From positions 1 through 42,253 of IMG/VR virus record IMGVR_UViG_3300033141_004276: DNA of 42,253 nucleotides. One strand, written 5' to 3'. The notes below the pieces were generated by a model, which was given only the letters and a program-made list of their open reading frames with translations, made no database searches and was not told the origin of the DNA. This stretch comes from a virus. Made by a program: the position numbers and the translations under genes. Of the stretch, positions 1 to 6,626 are shown piece by piece; position 1 is the stretch's first letter, and each line of letters begins with the position of its first letter.

Positions 1-70
1 TTTTATGGTCATTAAAATAAATCATCTTTTTATATTTCCTATCCCACGCCCGAAACTTAATATCTCTCAT
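1..70 (-). CDS. YopX-family protein, N-terminal fragment cut by window edge
   Basis: Reading leftward from an ATG at 70, the first 23 residues are MRDIKFRAWDRKYKKMIYF then NDHK. This matches the conserved start of phage YopX-family proteins (M-R-E-I-K-F-R-A-W-D). The Shine-Dalgarno AAGGAGGT lies just upstream, and the start overlaps the end of the preceding gene. The family is common in phage early regions and its function is unknown. The rest of the gene lies beyond the left edge. A YopX C-terminal half occurs fused to another protein at 39565-40107. Confidence 0.7.
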   Translation of the reverse strand, partial: MRDIKFRAWDRKYKKMIYFNDHK

Positions 71-236
71 CTTTTACCTCCTTCAATCGCTTCCAGATAG
101 GACAGGTTCTTGAAAAGCAATATTTTCCTGTATCTAAACAAATCTTAAACCTTTTTTCTATATCTTCTTCTAAATAACAATCATACATAATTTTATCACA
201 ATGTTTTTGGAAAGTCCTAAAACTAATCAGTTTCAT
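57..236 (-). CDS. small Cys-rich protein, MKLISFRTF family (copy 1)
   Basis: 59 residues. It begins MKLISFRTFQKHCDK and ends CPIWKRLKEVKDERY. Cysteines in a C..C....C...C arrangement suggest a small zinc-binding protein. I chose the internal ATG at 236 because it has GGAGG upstream, and a longer frame would overlap the neighbour. Two homologues lie in the window: 467-634 and the N-terminal part of 39565-40107. It is translationally coupled to the downstream YopX start. Function unknown. Confidence 0.75.
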   Translation of the reverse strand: MKLISFRTFQKHCDKIMYDCYLEEDIEKRFKICLDTGKYCFSRTCPIWKRLKEVKDERY

Positions 237-249
237 CGGAGACCTCCTG

Positions 250-474
250 CTAAAAATCTTTACCATCCCAAACTTTATGCTGTCCAAGAGTGTCAACTAA
301 AATTTCAAGTCCACAAATTTTACATTTTAATATTGAACGAGGATTAGGGTCTGGATTATATGGTTCTGGTGGCGGAAATGGACAACCTTGCCACTCCCAT
401 AATTTAATCTTAAATATTTTTGCTATTAAAACACAAATTTTGTTATGAAATTTTCTTTTCTTTTCCTTACTCAT
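250..474 (-). CDS. hypothetical protein with one CxxC knuckle
   Basis: 74 residues with a basic N-terminus, a proline-rich middle (CPFPPPEPYNPDPNPR) and a CKICG motif near residue 52. The spacing suggests a zinc knuckle or half of a zinc ribbon, with the earlier Cys as a possible ligand. The start has GGAGG upstream and overlaps the end of the preceding gene by 8 bases. I do not recognise the family. Confidence 0.65.
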   Translation of the reverse strand: MSKEKKRKFHNKICVLIAKIFKIKLWEWQGCPFPPPEPYNPDPNPRSILKCKICGLEILVDTLGQHKVWDGKDF

Positions 475-634
475 CTTTTGCCTCCTTCAACCTTTTCCAG
501 ATATGGCAATTTTTTTTACAACATCTTTTTCCTGATATAAGGCAATTTCTAATATGCCCTCTTTTCATATCCCAATCATAGATTGCTTTATCGCAATGAT
601 AACTTAAAGTCCTAAAACTAATCAGTTTTTTCAT
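467..634 (-). CDS. small Cys-rich protein, MKKLISFRT family (copy 2)
   Basis: 55 residues, MKKLISFRTLSYHCDK at the start and CHIWKRLKEAKDE at the end. It is a paralogue of 57-236 and of the N-terminal domain of 39565-40107, with matching Cys positions. The start at 634 follows a clear GAGGAGGTG site. Probably a zinc-binding protein. Function unknown. Confidence 0.75.
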   Translation of the reverse strand: MKKLISFRTLSYHCDKAIYDWDMKRGHIRNCLISGKRCCKKNCHIWKRLKEAKDE

Positions 635-644
635 CTCCACCTCC

Positions 645-926
645 TCACCAATTTTCACTGTGTCCACAACTTCTGCAACGATATCCCGATGTAAAAGTTT
701 CTGTATAAACAGAGTTTCCATAAGAACCTGTGGCTTCTCTGTAAGCAAAATATTCCAAAAACTCTTTTGAAGCACCGCAACAGGCACATCTTTCAGCATT
801 CTCAAACTCCTGCTTTCTCTTTTTCAAAATCTCGCCAAGTTCTTTTGCTGTTCCAGAGAATAAGAGGATAGGTTTGTCAAGGTCGCAGTCCATTAGAGAT
901 AAATCTTCAACTAATATTCCTTTCAT
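645..926 (-). CDS. zinc-ribbon protein, ILVEDLSLMDCDL family (copy 1)
   Basis: 93 residues. It starts MKGILVEDLSLMDCDLDKP. A CACC pair near residue 47 and a CRSCG pair near residue 83 form a likely zinc ribbon. GAGGAGG precedes the start. Most residues are shared with the paralogue at 41403-41684, so both leftward arms carry copies of the same small-gene set. Role unknown. Confidence 0.75.
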   Translation of the reverse strand: MKGILVEDLSLMDCDLDKPILLFSGTAKELGEILKKRKQEFENAERCACCGASKEFLEYFAYREATGSYGNSVYTETFTSGYRCRSCGHSENW

Positions 927-935
927 AATTCCTCC

Positions 936-1112
936 TCACTTAAACACCAGAAAAATCTCTTCATCTTTCACTCTTTTGAAATTCCTCATAATAGAAAAAA
1001 GTTTAAATAAATTTCTTTTTATTTCCCTGTCAAGAGTTTCAAGTTGATTTTCTCCTATTTGTTTCCCATTCTCTTTAAATAATTTCTTTATTGCTTTCTT
1101 GTTGATAACCAT
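936..1112 (-). CDS. possible histone-fold-like small protein
   Basis: 58 residues starting MVINKKAIKKLFKENGKQIG and continuing with an amphipathic helix, ENQLETLDREIKRNLFKLF. The helix pattern resembles single histone-fold (NFYB/HAP3-like, DUF1931-like) proteins of archaea, bacteria and phages: a short helix, a loop, then a long helix ending in a basic stretch. A strong AAAAAGGAGGAG site precedes the ATG. The assignment rests on pattern only and needs profile comparison. Confidence 0.5.
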   Translation of the reverse strand: MVINKKAIKKLFKENGKQIGENQLETLDREIKRNLFKLFSIMRNFKRVKDEEIFLVFK

Positions 1113-1221
1113 AACTCCTCCTTTTTAAAGAATTTAAAAATCTTTTTGAAAATCTTTTTGCCTCTTCTTCACTCATTTTAAAATCTTTCAAATCTTCAAA
1201 TAATTTTCCTAATAAATCCAT
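1075..1221 (-). CDS. small hypothetical protein
   Basis: 48 residues (MDLLGKLFEDLKDFK at the start), helical and charged, with AAGGAGG ahead of the ATG. Its 3' end overlaps the first 38 bases of the next gene, and its codons for KRRS contain that gene's Shine-Dalgarno. Translational coupling is likely. No recognised family. Confidence 0.5.
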   Translation of the reverse strand: MDLLGKLFEDLKDFKMSEEEAKRFSKRFLNSLKRRSYGYQQESNKEII

Positions 1222-1241
1222 CTTTACCTCCTTCTTAATAT

Positions 1242-1790
1242 TTATGTAAATTTTTTATTTCTTTTTAATAAATCTTTGATAATTTTATTTGCCTTTTCTA
1301 TGTTTTCTTTTCTTTTTTCTTCTGAAATATTCAAGTTTTCTTCTTTTTGAGGTTTAAAAAGTTCTCTTCTTCTTGCTTTTGCTTTAATTTTATTTTTCCA
1401 CCAAGTTATTGCTTTGCCGTGATATTGGCTAAATTTAGTTTTATTAAAAATAGTATAAGGTCTTAAATAAACATCCATTTTGCTATCTCCTAACCATTCT
1501 TTTGCTTTAAATTTTATTGTTATAATAATATCTTTTATAGTATATTCTTCTTTCAATCTTCCAATAATTAATTCAAGATTAGTTTTAACAGGTCTATAAT
1601 GACTTTTTGTTATTTGATTAAACTTTTGTAATATTCTTTTTGCTATTTTAACATACTGAAAATTATTTATTTTATTATTTTCTTCTTTTATGTTTAATAA
1701 ACTTAAGATATTATTAAGATATTTTTCTTGCTCTTCTAACTTTTTTTCTATTCTTTTTATTCTTTTTTCAATCTTCTTTTCCAAATCCAT
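1242..1790 (-). CDS. phage replication-associated protein with conserved phage C-terminal domain
   Basis: 182 residues from the ATG at 1790, which follows AAAAGAGGT. Residues 1-40 are a coiled coil (MDLEKKIEKRIKRIEKKLEE). Residues about 50-125 match the conserved phage C-terminal domain (TIGR02220/Phg_2220_C type): 'HYRPVKTNLELIIGRLKEEY' followed by 'AKEWLGDSKMDVYLRPYTIF'. The family lies at the C-terminus of phage replication initiators and helicase-loader-like proteins. The usual winged-helix N-terminus is missing here but may be supplied by the upstream gene at 1807-2142. Confidence 0.75.
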   Translation of the reverse strand: MDLEKKIEKRIKRIEKKLEEQEKYLNNILSLLNIKEENNKINNFQYVKIAKRILQKFNQITKSHYRPVKTNLELIIGRLKEEYTIKDIIITIKFKAKEWLGDSKMDVYLRPYTIFNKTKFSQYHGKAITWWKNKIKAKARRRELFKPQKEENLNISEEKRKENIEKANKIIKDLLKRNKKFT

Positions 1791-1806
1791 CTTTATTACC
1801 TCTTTT

Positions 1807-2142
1807 TTATAACTTAAATTCCATTTGATAATTTTTTTGCCAGTTCTCAACAAGTTTCTTTTTCCTTTCCAGAATTGACAATGCTTTCTTTTCAAGAGGT
1901 CTTATTGCTTTTTCCAAATCTTCATTATTTTCTATCCAAAAATAACCTTCTTCACTTGTTCCAATAGGATAACCACCTTCTTTTACCATATTTTCAACAG
2001 TCTTTCTCAAAGCCCTGTCTGATAATTTATAAGGATATTCTAACTTGATTAAAGCAAGTAATTCATTTCTATGAATAGGTATTTTAAACTTTCTTTTGTA
2101 ATTTCTTAAAATACTCTCTATAATCTTCTCTAATGTTTTCAT
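1807..2142 (-). CDS. winged-helix-like phage replication protein
   Basis: 111 residues. Residues 20-70 look like a winged helix: helices around 'HRNELLALIKLEYPYKLSDR' and 'ALRKTVENMVKEGGYPIGT', then a beta hairpin 'SEEGYFWIEN'. A helical tail follows (LEKKALSILERKKKLVENW). This arrangement is typical of small phage DNA-binding proteins next to replication genes. A separate gene for the C-terminal domain follows 16 bases downstream, so the two may act as a split initiator. A Shine-Dalgarno is present. Confidence 0.65.
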   Translation of the reverse strand: MKTLEKIIESILRNYKRKFKIPIHRNELLALIKLEYPYKLSDRALRKTVENMVKEGGYPIGTSEEGYFWIENNEDLEKAIRPLEKKALSILERKKKLVENWQKNYQMEFKL

Positions 2143-2147
2143 CTTTA

Positions 2148-2309
2148 TTACCTCCTAAACTCATATACTTTACATTCTCTCTTATCATACATACATTTCC
2201 CTTTATTGTATAAAGAACATTTATCCCTTACAATAGCAACTGTCCCATCCATAAATTTAAAACTTAATCGGCATAACTTTATGCTTTTCGGAATATTCTC
2301 TTTATTCAT
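2148..2309 (-). CDS. small four-cysteine protein
   Basis: 53 residues, MNKENIPKSIKLCRLSFKFM at the start, with Cys at 13, 31, 39 and 46, which suggests metal binding. AGGAG precedes the ATG. It lies directly downstream of the GC-rich hairpin at 2326-2382, which would be its 5' leader. Family unknown. Confidence 0.6.
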   Translation of the reverse strand: MNKENIPKSIKLCRLSFKFMDGTVAIVRDKCSLYNKGKCMYDKRECKVYEFRR

Positions 2310-2325
2310 AATACACTCCTATTAA

Positions 2326-2382
2326 AGCAGGCAAGCGGGAAGCATCGCCCCCCGCACCCAATTTGAGTTCGGTTTGCCTGCT
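2326..2382 (-). promoter_or_regulatory. GC-rich structured leader element
   Basis: A 9-bp stem (AGCAGGCAA at 2326-2334 with TTGCCTGCT at 2374-2382) encloses a nested GCGGG/CCCGC stem (2335-2339 with 2351-2355). The GC-rich tract stands out strongly in an AT-rich region. On the leftward transcript it lies about 20 bases before the Shine-Dalgarno of 2148-2309. It could be a regulatory leader or a processing site. It matches no RNA family I recognise. Confidence 0.5.
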
Positions 2383-2390
2383 GGTAGTTC

Positions 2391-2409
2391 TGTTGACAAA
2401 TTGTCAACA
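2391..2409. promoter_or_regulatory. 19-bp inverted repeat, operator-like
   Basis: TGTTGACAAATTGTCAACA: 8-base perfect arms around AAT. It sits in the intergenic gap before the structured leader. The TTGTCAAC half-site also occurs twice in the control region at 6989-7008, so a common regulator is possible. Confidence 0.5.
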
Positions 2410-2414
2410 ATATC

Positions 2415-2813
2415 TTAAAATGGGACATCAGGTTCTCCAATATTTTCATTATTTCTTTCATCATTTGCTTTATTTATTATTGTAACTTTCCAAACGCCTC
2501 TATCAGGATGTTCTATATCTATTGTATCGCCGTCATTGACCTTATGCTTCATAAATTCTCGGTATAATCCCCAATTAGATATTGTCAAGATTTTTCCTTC
2601 AGTAGTTTCAATTTCCATATTATAGCCCAAATCCACATCAACCTTGACTTTTTTCCCATTTATAACCTGTTCTTCCCTGCGATGAAAATTAAACCTACTA
2701 TCTTTTGCCTGCCCTTTTCTGATTTCCTTAATTTTAACTCTCAAAATACTTTCTGCCACTCTTGGCAATTTCAAAAACTTTGTTTCACTTTTTCTTTCTG
2801 GATACTCCCACAT
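2415..2813 (-). CDS. probable single-stranded DNA-binding-like protein
   Basis: 132 residues from the ATG at 2813, which follows AAAAAGGAGGTGATATT. The middle is rich in beta strands (VINGKKVKVDVDLGYNMEI, then EGKILTISNWGLYREF) and fits an OB-like or other small beta fold. The C-terminus, NIGEPDVPF, resembles the acidic SSB tip (DDDIPF) that recruits partner proteins. The gene lies directly downstream of a RecB-like nuclease, which fits a recombination or replication role. The SSB assignment rests on the tip and context. Confidence 0.5.
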   Translation of the reverse strand: MWEYPERKSETKFLKLPRVAESILRVKIKEIRKGQAKDSRFNFHRREEQVINGKKVKVDVDLGYNMEIETTEGKILTISNWGLYREFMKHKVNDGDTIDIEHPDRGVWKVTIINKANDERNNENIGEPDVPF

Positions 2814-2838
2814 AATATCACCTCCTTTTTCTTCCTCC

Positions 2839-3744
2839 TTAAATCCCATATACCTTTTTAAAATTTTGCCTGTCCTGTAAGAATAAATTAAAGTATCGGT
2901 CAATATCTTCCGTTATTATAGGATTACCAAAACCACTCTTATTGCTCGGGTTCAATGGAAGTATAACCAAGCGTTCTACTTTTTCCTCTAATCCATATGC
3001 ATAAGCACTCATTTGTTTAAACGCTGTTGTTTCTTTTATATTACTGCTTGTTTTCCAGTCCATTACTGCCTTTTTTCCTTCCCATTCTCCATAAATATCC
3101 ATAGTTCCAAAATATTTATATTCCATATTTATAATCTTTTTTTCAAAATCAATTATTTTCATTCTATTCCCGTGCTTTTCCAAAAATCCTTTTGGATTAC
3201 AATCATTCCAGTCAAGTCCAAGTTCTCCCTGTTTAACTATTAAAACATCTGTTGCTAATTCTGGTATATCTTCAGGATTTTTCCATTCTCCATACTTCAA
3301 TAATTCCTCAATTGAATAACTATCTTTTATTATTCCTTTTTCTTTTAATTTATTTATTCCTGTTTCAAAAAACACTGCTGTTACTTTATGTGGTATCGTT
3401 CCTCTTGAAGCATATTGTTGAAGTTTTATCGGGTCATAATCTATTCCTTGCCAATTTAATATAGAAGTTACACTTGGCATTAAAATTCCTTCAATAATTT
3501 CTAATTTTATATCTGCCCTCATTTTTTCAATTCTTCTTCTGATAACTTCTTGATAATCAGCATCTAACATTTTCTGAATAAATTTTCTCAACTTTGCTGA
3601 TTTCTCTTCTTTGTCAATTTCTCCTTCATATACCTCTTTAATAGAATATAGAGGTTTAAAGTTTTCAAATTCTCCTGTAGGTAAAACTGCGGATAAACTG
3701 ACAACAATTTCTGTTTCTTTCGGTTTTTTTACATCTTTATTCAT
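2839..3744 (-). CDS. RecB/Cas4-like PD-(D/E)XK nuclease
   Basis: 301 residues from the ATG at 3744 (AAGGAGG upstream). The nuclease signature is visible: an early His in 'YASRGTIPHK' (H119), a Glu and an Asp in 'INMEYKYFGTMDIYG' (E208, D216), 'VMDWKTSS' (D229, K231), and a downstream Gln and Tyr in 'FKQMSAYAYG' (Q244). This is the RecB-family order H...D...DxK...QxxxY. Phage members process DNA ends in recombination and replication. With the SSB-like neighbour it may form an exonuclease and annealing module, although no annealing protein is recognised. Confidence 0.8.
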   Translation of the reverse strand: MNKDVKKPKETEIVVSLSAVLPTGEFENFKPLYSIKEVYEGEIDKEEKSAKLRKFIQKMLDADYQEVIRRRIEKMRADIKLEIIEGILMPSVTSILNWQGIDYDPIKLQQYASRGTIPHKVTAVFFETGINKLKEKGIIKDSYSIEELLKYGEWKNPEDIPELATDVLIVKQGELGLDWNDCNPKGFLEKHGNRMKIIDFEKKIINMEYKYFGTMDIYGEWEGKKAVMDWKTSSNIKETTAFKQMSAYAYGLEEKVERLVILPLNPSNKSGFGNPIITEDIDRYFNLFLQDRQNFKKVYGI

Positions 3745-3964
3745 CTTTGCCTCCTTGAGTAGCGAAATACTCCAATATCTTTTTTGCTTTTTTATATGTG
3801 ATATATTCATTTACACTGCATAGGATATTTCTTTCTGGTATCTTATACAAACCTCTAATAATAGCATAACTCCAATTCCGAGCGTGTGTATCAATCCTTA
3901 TCTCTGCTTCTGACCATTTATTCATTTCCTCTACAATTTTTTCATACATTTCTCTTCTTTTCAT
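3737..3964 (-). CDS. hypothetical protein
   Basis: 75 residues (MKRREMYEKIVEEMNKWSEA at the start), mainly helical and charged. The start overlaps the preceding stop (ATGA) and the end overlaps the nuclease start by 8 bases, so it is coupled in the same operon. No family recognised. Confidence 0.65.
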   Translation of the reverse strand: MKRREMYEKIVEEMNKWSEAEIRIDTHARNWSYAIIRGLYKIPERNILCSVNEYITYKKAKKILEYFATQGGKDE

Positions 3965-4188
3965 TTTACATCTCCATAAGCAAATATCCTTGCAATTTCT
4001 CTTTCCATTCTTTTTTTTAATTCTTTTTTAATTTTTTTTATCAATGCAAGATGATATTCTTCCCAAGTAGTTATATTTTTTAAACCTAATTTGCGTATTG
4101 TTGGATAAGGTTTTTTTCGTTTATCTTTTGGCAATAATGTTTTTGTTGGTCTTATTTTTATACCTAAACCATATTCTTGAAATTTCAC
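3961..4188 (-). CDS. hypothetical protein, GTG start
   Basis: 75 residues with a GTG start that overlaps the upstream stop (GTGA); GGAG lies 8 bases before it. It is basic (KDKRKKPYPTIRK), with a C-terminal helix. Possibly nucleic-acid binding from composition alone. Function unknown. Confidence 0.6.
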   Translation of the reverse strand: MKFQEYGLGIKIRPTKTLLPKDKRKKPYPTIRKLGLKNITTWEEYHLALIKKIKKELKKRMEREIARIFAYGDVK

Positions 4189-4577
4189 TTTTTAAACTCC
4201 TTCTTTTTATTTGATACCTCTGCTGCAACTCGCTCTATTTCATTCATAACAGAATTCGCTAATGCTTTTGCCATTTTTTCTGTTTTAGTTTCTTTCTTTT
4301 TTACACAACGCTCATTTATCACCAAGCAAATCATAGGTATCATTTCTGGTAAGTATTTTTTATAACGCTTGTCTTTTTTTATTAATCTTTCAATCAATTT
4401 ATTCGTTTCTTTTTCCCTATCTATTGCAACTTTTTTACTTTTTTCTATGATTTTTTTCACCTCCTTATTTAATTCCTTTATTAATAAGAATTTTATAACA
4501 AATTCATCTATTTTTTCTTCTTTTTCTTCCTGATTTTTTATTTTGGTTTCCACGTTGATTTCTTTATTTTTTTTCAT
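4185..4577 (-). CDS. hypothetical helical protein
   Basis: 130 residues, very rich in Lys and Glu, with predicted long helices and a short hydrophobic piece (LPEMIPMICLVI). AAAAAGGAGG precedes the ATG and a promoter lies immediately upstream (4594-4622). It is probably the first gene of a transcript that continues through the nuclease and replication genes. No family recognised. Confidence 0.6.
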   Translation of the reverse strand: MKKNKEINVETKIKNQEEKEEKIDEFVIKFLLIKELNKEVKKIIEKSKKVAIDREKETNKLIERLIKKDKRYKKYLPEMIPMICLVINERCVKKKETKTEKMAKALANSVMNEIERVAAEVSNKKKEFKK

Positions 4578-4593
4578 CTTTTGCCTCCTTTTT

Positions 4594-4622
4594 AATATAA
4601 ATCATTTTTTTTATTCTGTCAA
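4594..4622 (-). promoter_or_regulatory. leftward sigma-70-type promoter
   Basis: On the minus strand TTGACA (4622-4617), a 17-base spacer, then TATATT (4599-4594). The expected transcript start falls near the Shine-Dalgarno of 4185-4577, so the leader would be very short. Confidence 0.6.
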
Positions 4623-4634
4623 GTGTTTTTTTAG

Positions 4635-4763
4635 TCATTTTAAAAATCCATAAATAATAATAAAAACAATAGAAGCAATAAATAAAAATAACTCTGTGAA
4701 AGTTATTTTATTTTCAATTTCATTTAATTTTTTAATTCTTTTTTTTATTTCGTCGTTATACAT
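4635..4763 (-). CDS. small single-pass membrane protein
   Basis: 42 residues. A charged N-terminal helix (MYNDEIKKRIKKLNEIENK) is followed by a hydrophobic segment (LFLFIASIVFIIIYGFL). AAGGAAG precedes the ATG, and the start overlaps the end of the upstream gene by 8 bases. Function unknown. Confidence 0.6.
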   Translation of the reverse strand: MYNDEIKKRIKKLNEIENKITFTELFLFIASIVFIIIYGFLK

Positions 4764-4938
4764 CAGAGACTTCCTTTTCTTTTATTCGTTTTCTCAATAT
4801 TTTTATATCTTTCTTTTTTAAATATTTAAAAGTTATTCCATAGTAATAACAAAGCCAATAATAAAATTGTTTAAAAGATAATTTTTTATTTGCTTCTCTA
4901 AATAAATCATCTGCTTCTAAAATCCTTTGACATTTCAT
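4756..4938 (-). CDS. hypothetical protein
   Basis: 60 residues from the internal ATG at 4938 (MKCQRILEADDLFREANKKL), chosen because GGAGGAG lies just upstream; an earlier ATG at 4983 lacks a comparable site. Aromatic-rich middle (FYYWLCYYYG) and basic tail. Family unknown. Confidence 0.6.
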   Translation of the reverse strand: MKCQRILEADDLFREANKKLSFKQFYYWLCYYYGITFKYLKKKDIKILRKRIKEKEVSDV

Positions 4939-4954
4939 CTTCTCTCCTCCTTTA

Positions 4955-5380
4955 CTAACTTTTCCATTCTTCTTTTTCATCATTCCATTCTTTGTTATAT
5001 TTCTTTTTCATCACAAAAGCAAGTAAAAGTTGTTCTATTGAAGAAAATTTTTTCTCATTCACCTTCCAAAACCCTATCAATAAATAAAGAATAATGCCTA
5101 ATTCGTGCCATTTTATATTTAACATTTCCTGCAACTGGTCTTGACGGGGAAGCCAAATATGTTTTATTTCTCGTTCCATATAATCTATATCTGTGCATAT
5201 TATTTTACCATCTTCAATTCCGTGTCCATATACGCCACCATCAGTTTCATATTCTGAAAGAACAACAACTCCTCCAAATTCTCCATAACAATAACAATAA
5301 TCCCATTCTTGCGGTTTCCATTTTTTCTGTATTTCCTCTGCTTTTTCACACATTTTAATATATTTTTTATCTATTTTCAT
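4955..5380 (-). CDS. conserved phage hypothetical protein (WLPRQDQLQEM family)
   Basis: 141 residues. The segment 'HIWLPRQDQLQEMLNIKWHE' and the C-terminal 'LLLAFVMKKKYNKEWN' are recurrent in small phage proteins of Firmicutes and related phages that I recall without a known function. An acidic, beta-rich N-terminal half contains CYCYG. Shine-Dalgarno AGGAGGTGG. Confidence 0.65.
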   Translation of the reverse strand: MKIDKKYIKMCEKAEEIQKKWKPQEWDYCYCYGEFGGVVVLSEYETDGGVYGHGIEDGKIICTDIDYMEREIKHIWLPRQDQLQEMLNIKWHELGIILYLLIGFWKVNEKKFSSIEQLLLAFVMKKKYNKEWNDEKEEWKS

Positions 5381-5542
5381 CTTTCCACCTCCTTTTTAAT
5401 TTTCATCCCTAACTTTATTCCCTCATTCACGAGGGAATTCATAAAAATTTCTGCGTCCGTAAGAAATTCATCACGATAGTTTTCGTAATAATACGAACCT
5501 TCTTTTTTCTTTCACTTCTTTTTCGATTGTTTTTTTCTTCAT
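5377..5542 (-). pseudogene. small gene broken by a one-base frameshift
   Basis: A good Shine-Dalgarno (AAGGAGG) and ATG at 5542 start MKKKTIEKEVKEK. This frame stops at 5471 after 23 residues. A frame shifted by +1 at a run of six A continues as EGSYYYENYRDEF and ends KIKKEVER at 5377, overlapping the next gene's ATG. Removing one A from the run would restore a protein of about 54 residues. It could be a mutation, a sequencing error or a programmed shift. Confidence 0.5.
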
Positions 5543-5754
5543 CTTTCCCTCCTTAATTTTTCAAATGTTTCTTTCTTTATGATTATTACCTCAAAATGAG
5601 CATCAACTCCAAATCGGGTGTTATCAGGAATATCTAAAACAAGTTTTCCATTTGCTTGCTGGCGCAATATTGCGTCAACATACTCCTTTACTCCGGCCCA
5701 GTCCCCTTCCTCCAGATACACATTCTTTAGGTTTACTTCCATTCTTTCTCTCAT
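5539..5754 (-). CDS. hypothetical protein
   Basis: 71 residues, starting MRERMEVNLKNVYLEEGDW. The pattern of a short beta strand, helix 'VKEYVDAIL' and two strands suggests a compact alpha/beta domain. AAGGAGGTGG precedes the start. It lies downstream of the structured segment 5771-5829. Family unknown. Confidence 0.65.
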   Translation of the reverse strand: MRERMEVNLKNVYLEEGDWAGVKEYVDAILRQQANGKLVLDIPDNTRFGVDAHFEVIIIKKETFEKLRRER

Positions 5755-5770
5755 CTTACCACCTCCTTAA

Positions 5771-5829
5771 AAAGTCCAAAAAAAAAGCCCGCCATCACTG
5801 ATTTTCTCTCAGCGACAGAGGTGGACTTT
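5771..5829 (-). promoter_or_regulatory. structured leader or attenuator-like segment
   Basis: AAAGTCC (5771-5777) pairs with GGACTTT (5823-5829). On the leftward RNA the interior holds a CGCTGA/TCAGTG hairpin followed by GGCGGGC and a run of nine T, which resembles an intrinsic terminator. It separates 5848-6234 from 5539-5754 and could partly terminate or attenuate leftward transcription. Confidence 0.4.
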
Positions 5830-5847
5830 CATATCCCAGTTTCGACT

Positions 5848-6234
5848 CTACATCATCTCTACCCATTTCTCACCCTCCTCCCTGAGGGAAACCAAAAACA
5901 GTTTCCCTTCCCTATCCCTGAGGTAAACCCAATCCTTCCCATCCCCAAAATCCACTCCCTCCACCACAAAATATTCATCTGCATGAAAAATATCAGGGGT
6001 CCCATGAACATACCCATCCCCTTCCCGGATGTCTTCGACCCTTTTTCCATCCCAATCTAAAATGCTGATTTCCCTTCCCAAAGAATACACATCCCACGTC
6101 CCTTCCCCAACCCTTTCTATTCTTATCCCTCTTCCCCTTTCACTAACTCTATTCTTCTCCACTACTTCCCTTACTTTTTCCCATGAAGCAGTGGAGATTA
6201 CTTTTCTCCATTCATTGACCATTTTTCTGTTCAT
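5848..6234 (-). CDS. hypothetical protein, GC-richer than neighbours
   Basis: 128 residues. N-terminal helices (NEWRKVISTASWEKVREVVE) precede a beta-rich, Gly/Asp-rich half (GKRVEDIREGDGYVHGTPDI). AAGGAGGTGG precedes the start. Codon and base use are clearly less AT-rich than in surrounding genes, which suggests a different recent origin. Function unknown. Confidence 0.65.
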   Translation of the reverse strand: MNRKMVNEWRKVISTASWEKVREVVEKNRVSERGRGIRIERVGEGTWDVYSLGREISILDWDGKRVEDIREGDGYVHGTPDIFHADEYFVVEGVDFGDGKDWVYLRDREGKLFLVSLREEGEKWVEMM

Positions 6235-6476
6235 CTTCCCACCTCCTTAATTAACCTTTCCGCCAAAAATCGCAAATATTTATTTATATCAGCATTCGCG
6301 AAATCTAATTTTACCAAGACCTTTTTTATTGCTTCTGCTTCTGCCCCTTCGGTCTGTTTCACCATTTCAATGATATCCTCATTTGAAATTATGTGAGTAT
6401 TCCCTGAATTGTCGGCAATTTCCCACTGTTGAAATGGTAAATTTTTTTCCTCAAAAAACTGCTCAAAATACTTCAT
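6231..6476 (-). CDS. conserved phage hypothetical protein, first gene of left arm
   Basis: 81 residues (MKYFEQFFEEKNLPFQQWEI). The C-terminal 'LDFANADINKYLRFLAERL' recalls a small phage family whose members end similarly; function unknown. AAGGAGGTGG precedes the start. It is the gene nearest the origin/control region and the likely first gene of leftward transcription. Confidence 0.65.
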   Translation of the reverse strand: MKYFEQFFEEKNLPFQQWEIADNSGNTHIISNEDIIEMVKQTEGAEAEAIKKVLVKLDFANADINKYLRFLAERLIKEVGR

Positions 6477-6626
6477 TTTTCCACCTCCTTTATACTTATG
6501 TAAAAATCATTGGCAATTGTTATATTGTGCCTATGAAAAATACTTATATTATATTGTTTATTTTCAATTCTTTATGGCTCTGTATAGGTAGGCTAAAAAG
6601 GAGCACCTCTCCTCCCTCCCCCTATC

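Noticed and set aside
2326-2382. tRNA-like ends (AGCAGGC...GCCTGCT and a TTCG-like loop)
   Set aside because: Only 57 bases, with no anticodon arm or D arm. It cannot form a tRNA cloverleaf.
2393-2421. TTGACA-N17-TAAAAT on the plus strand
   Set aside because: The -35 box is part of the palindrome and transcription would run antisense into leftward genes. Kept only as an operator candidate.
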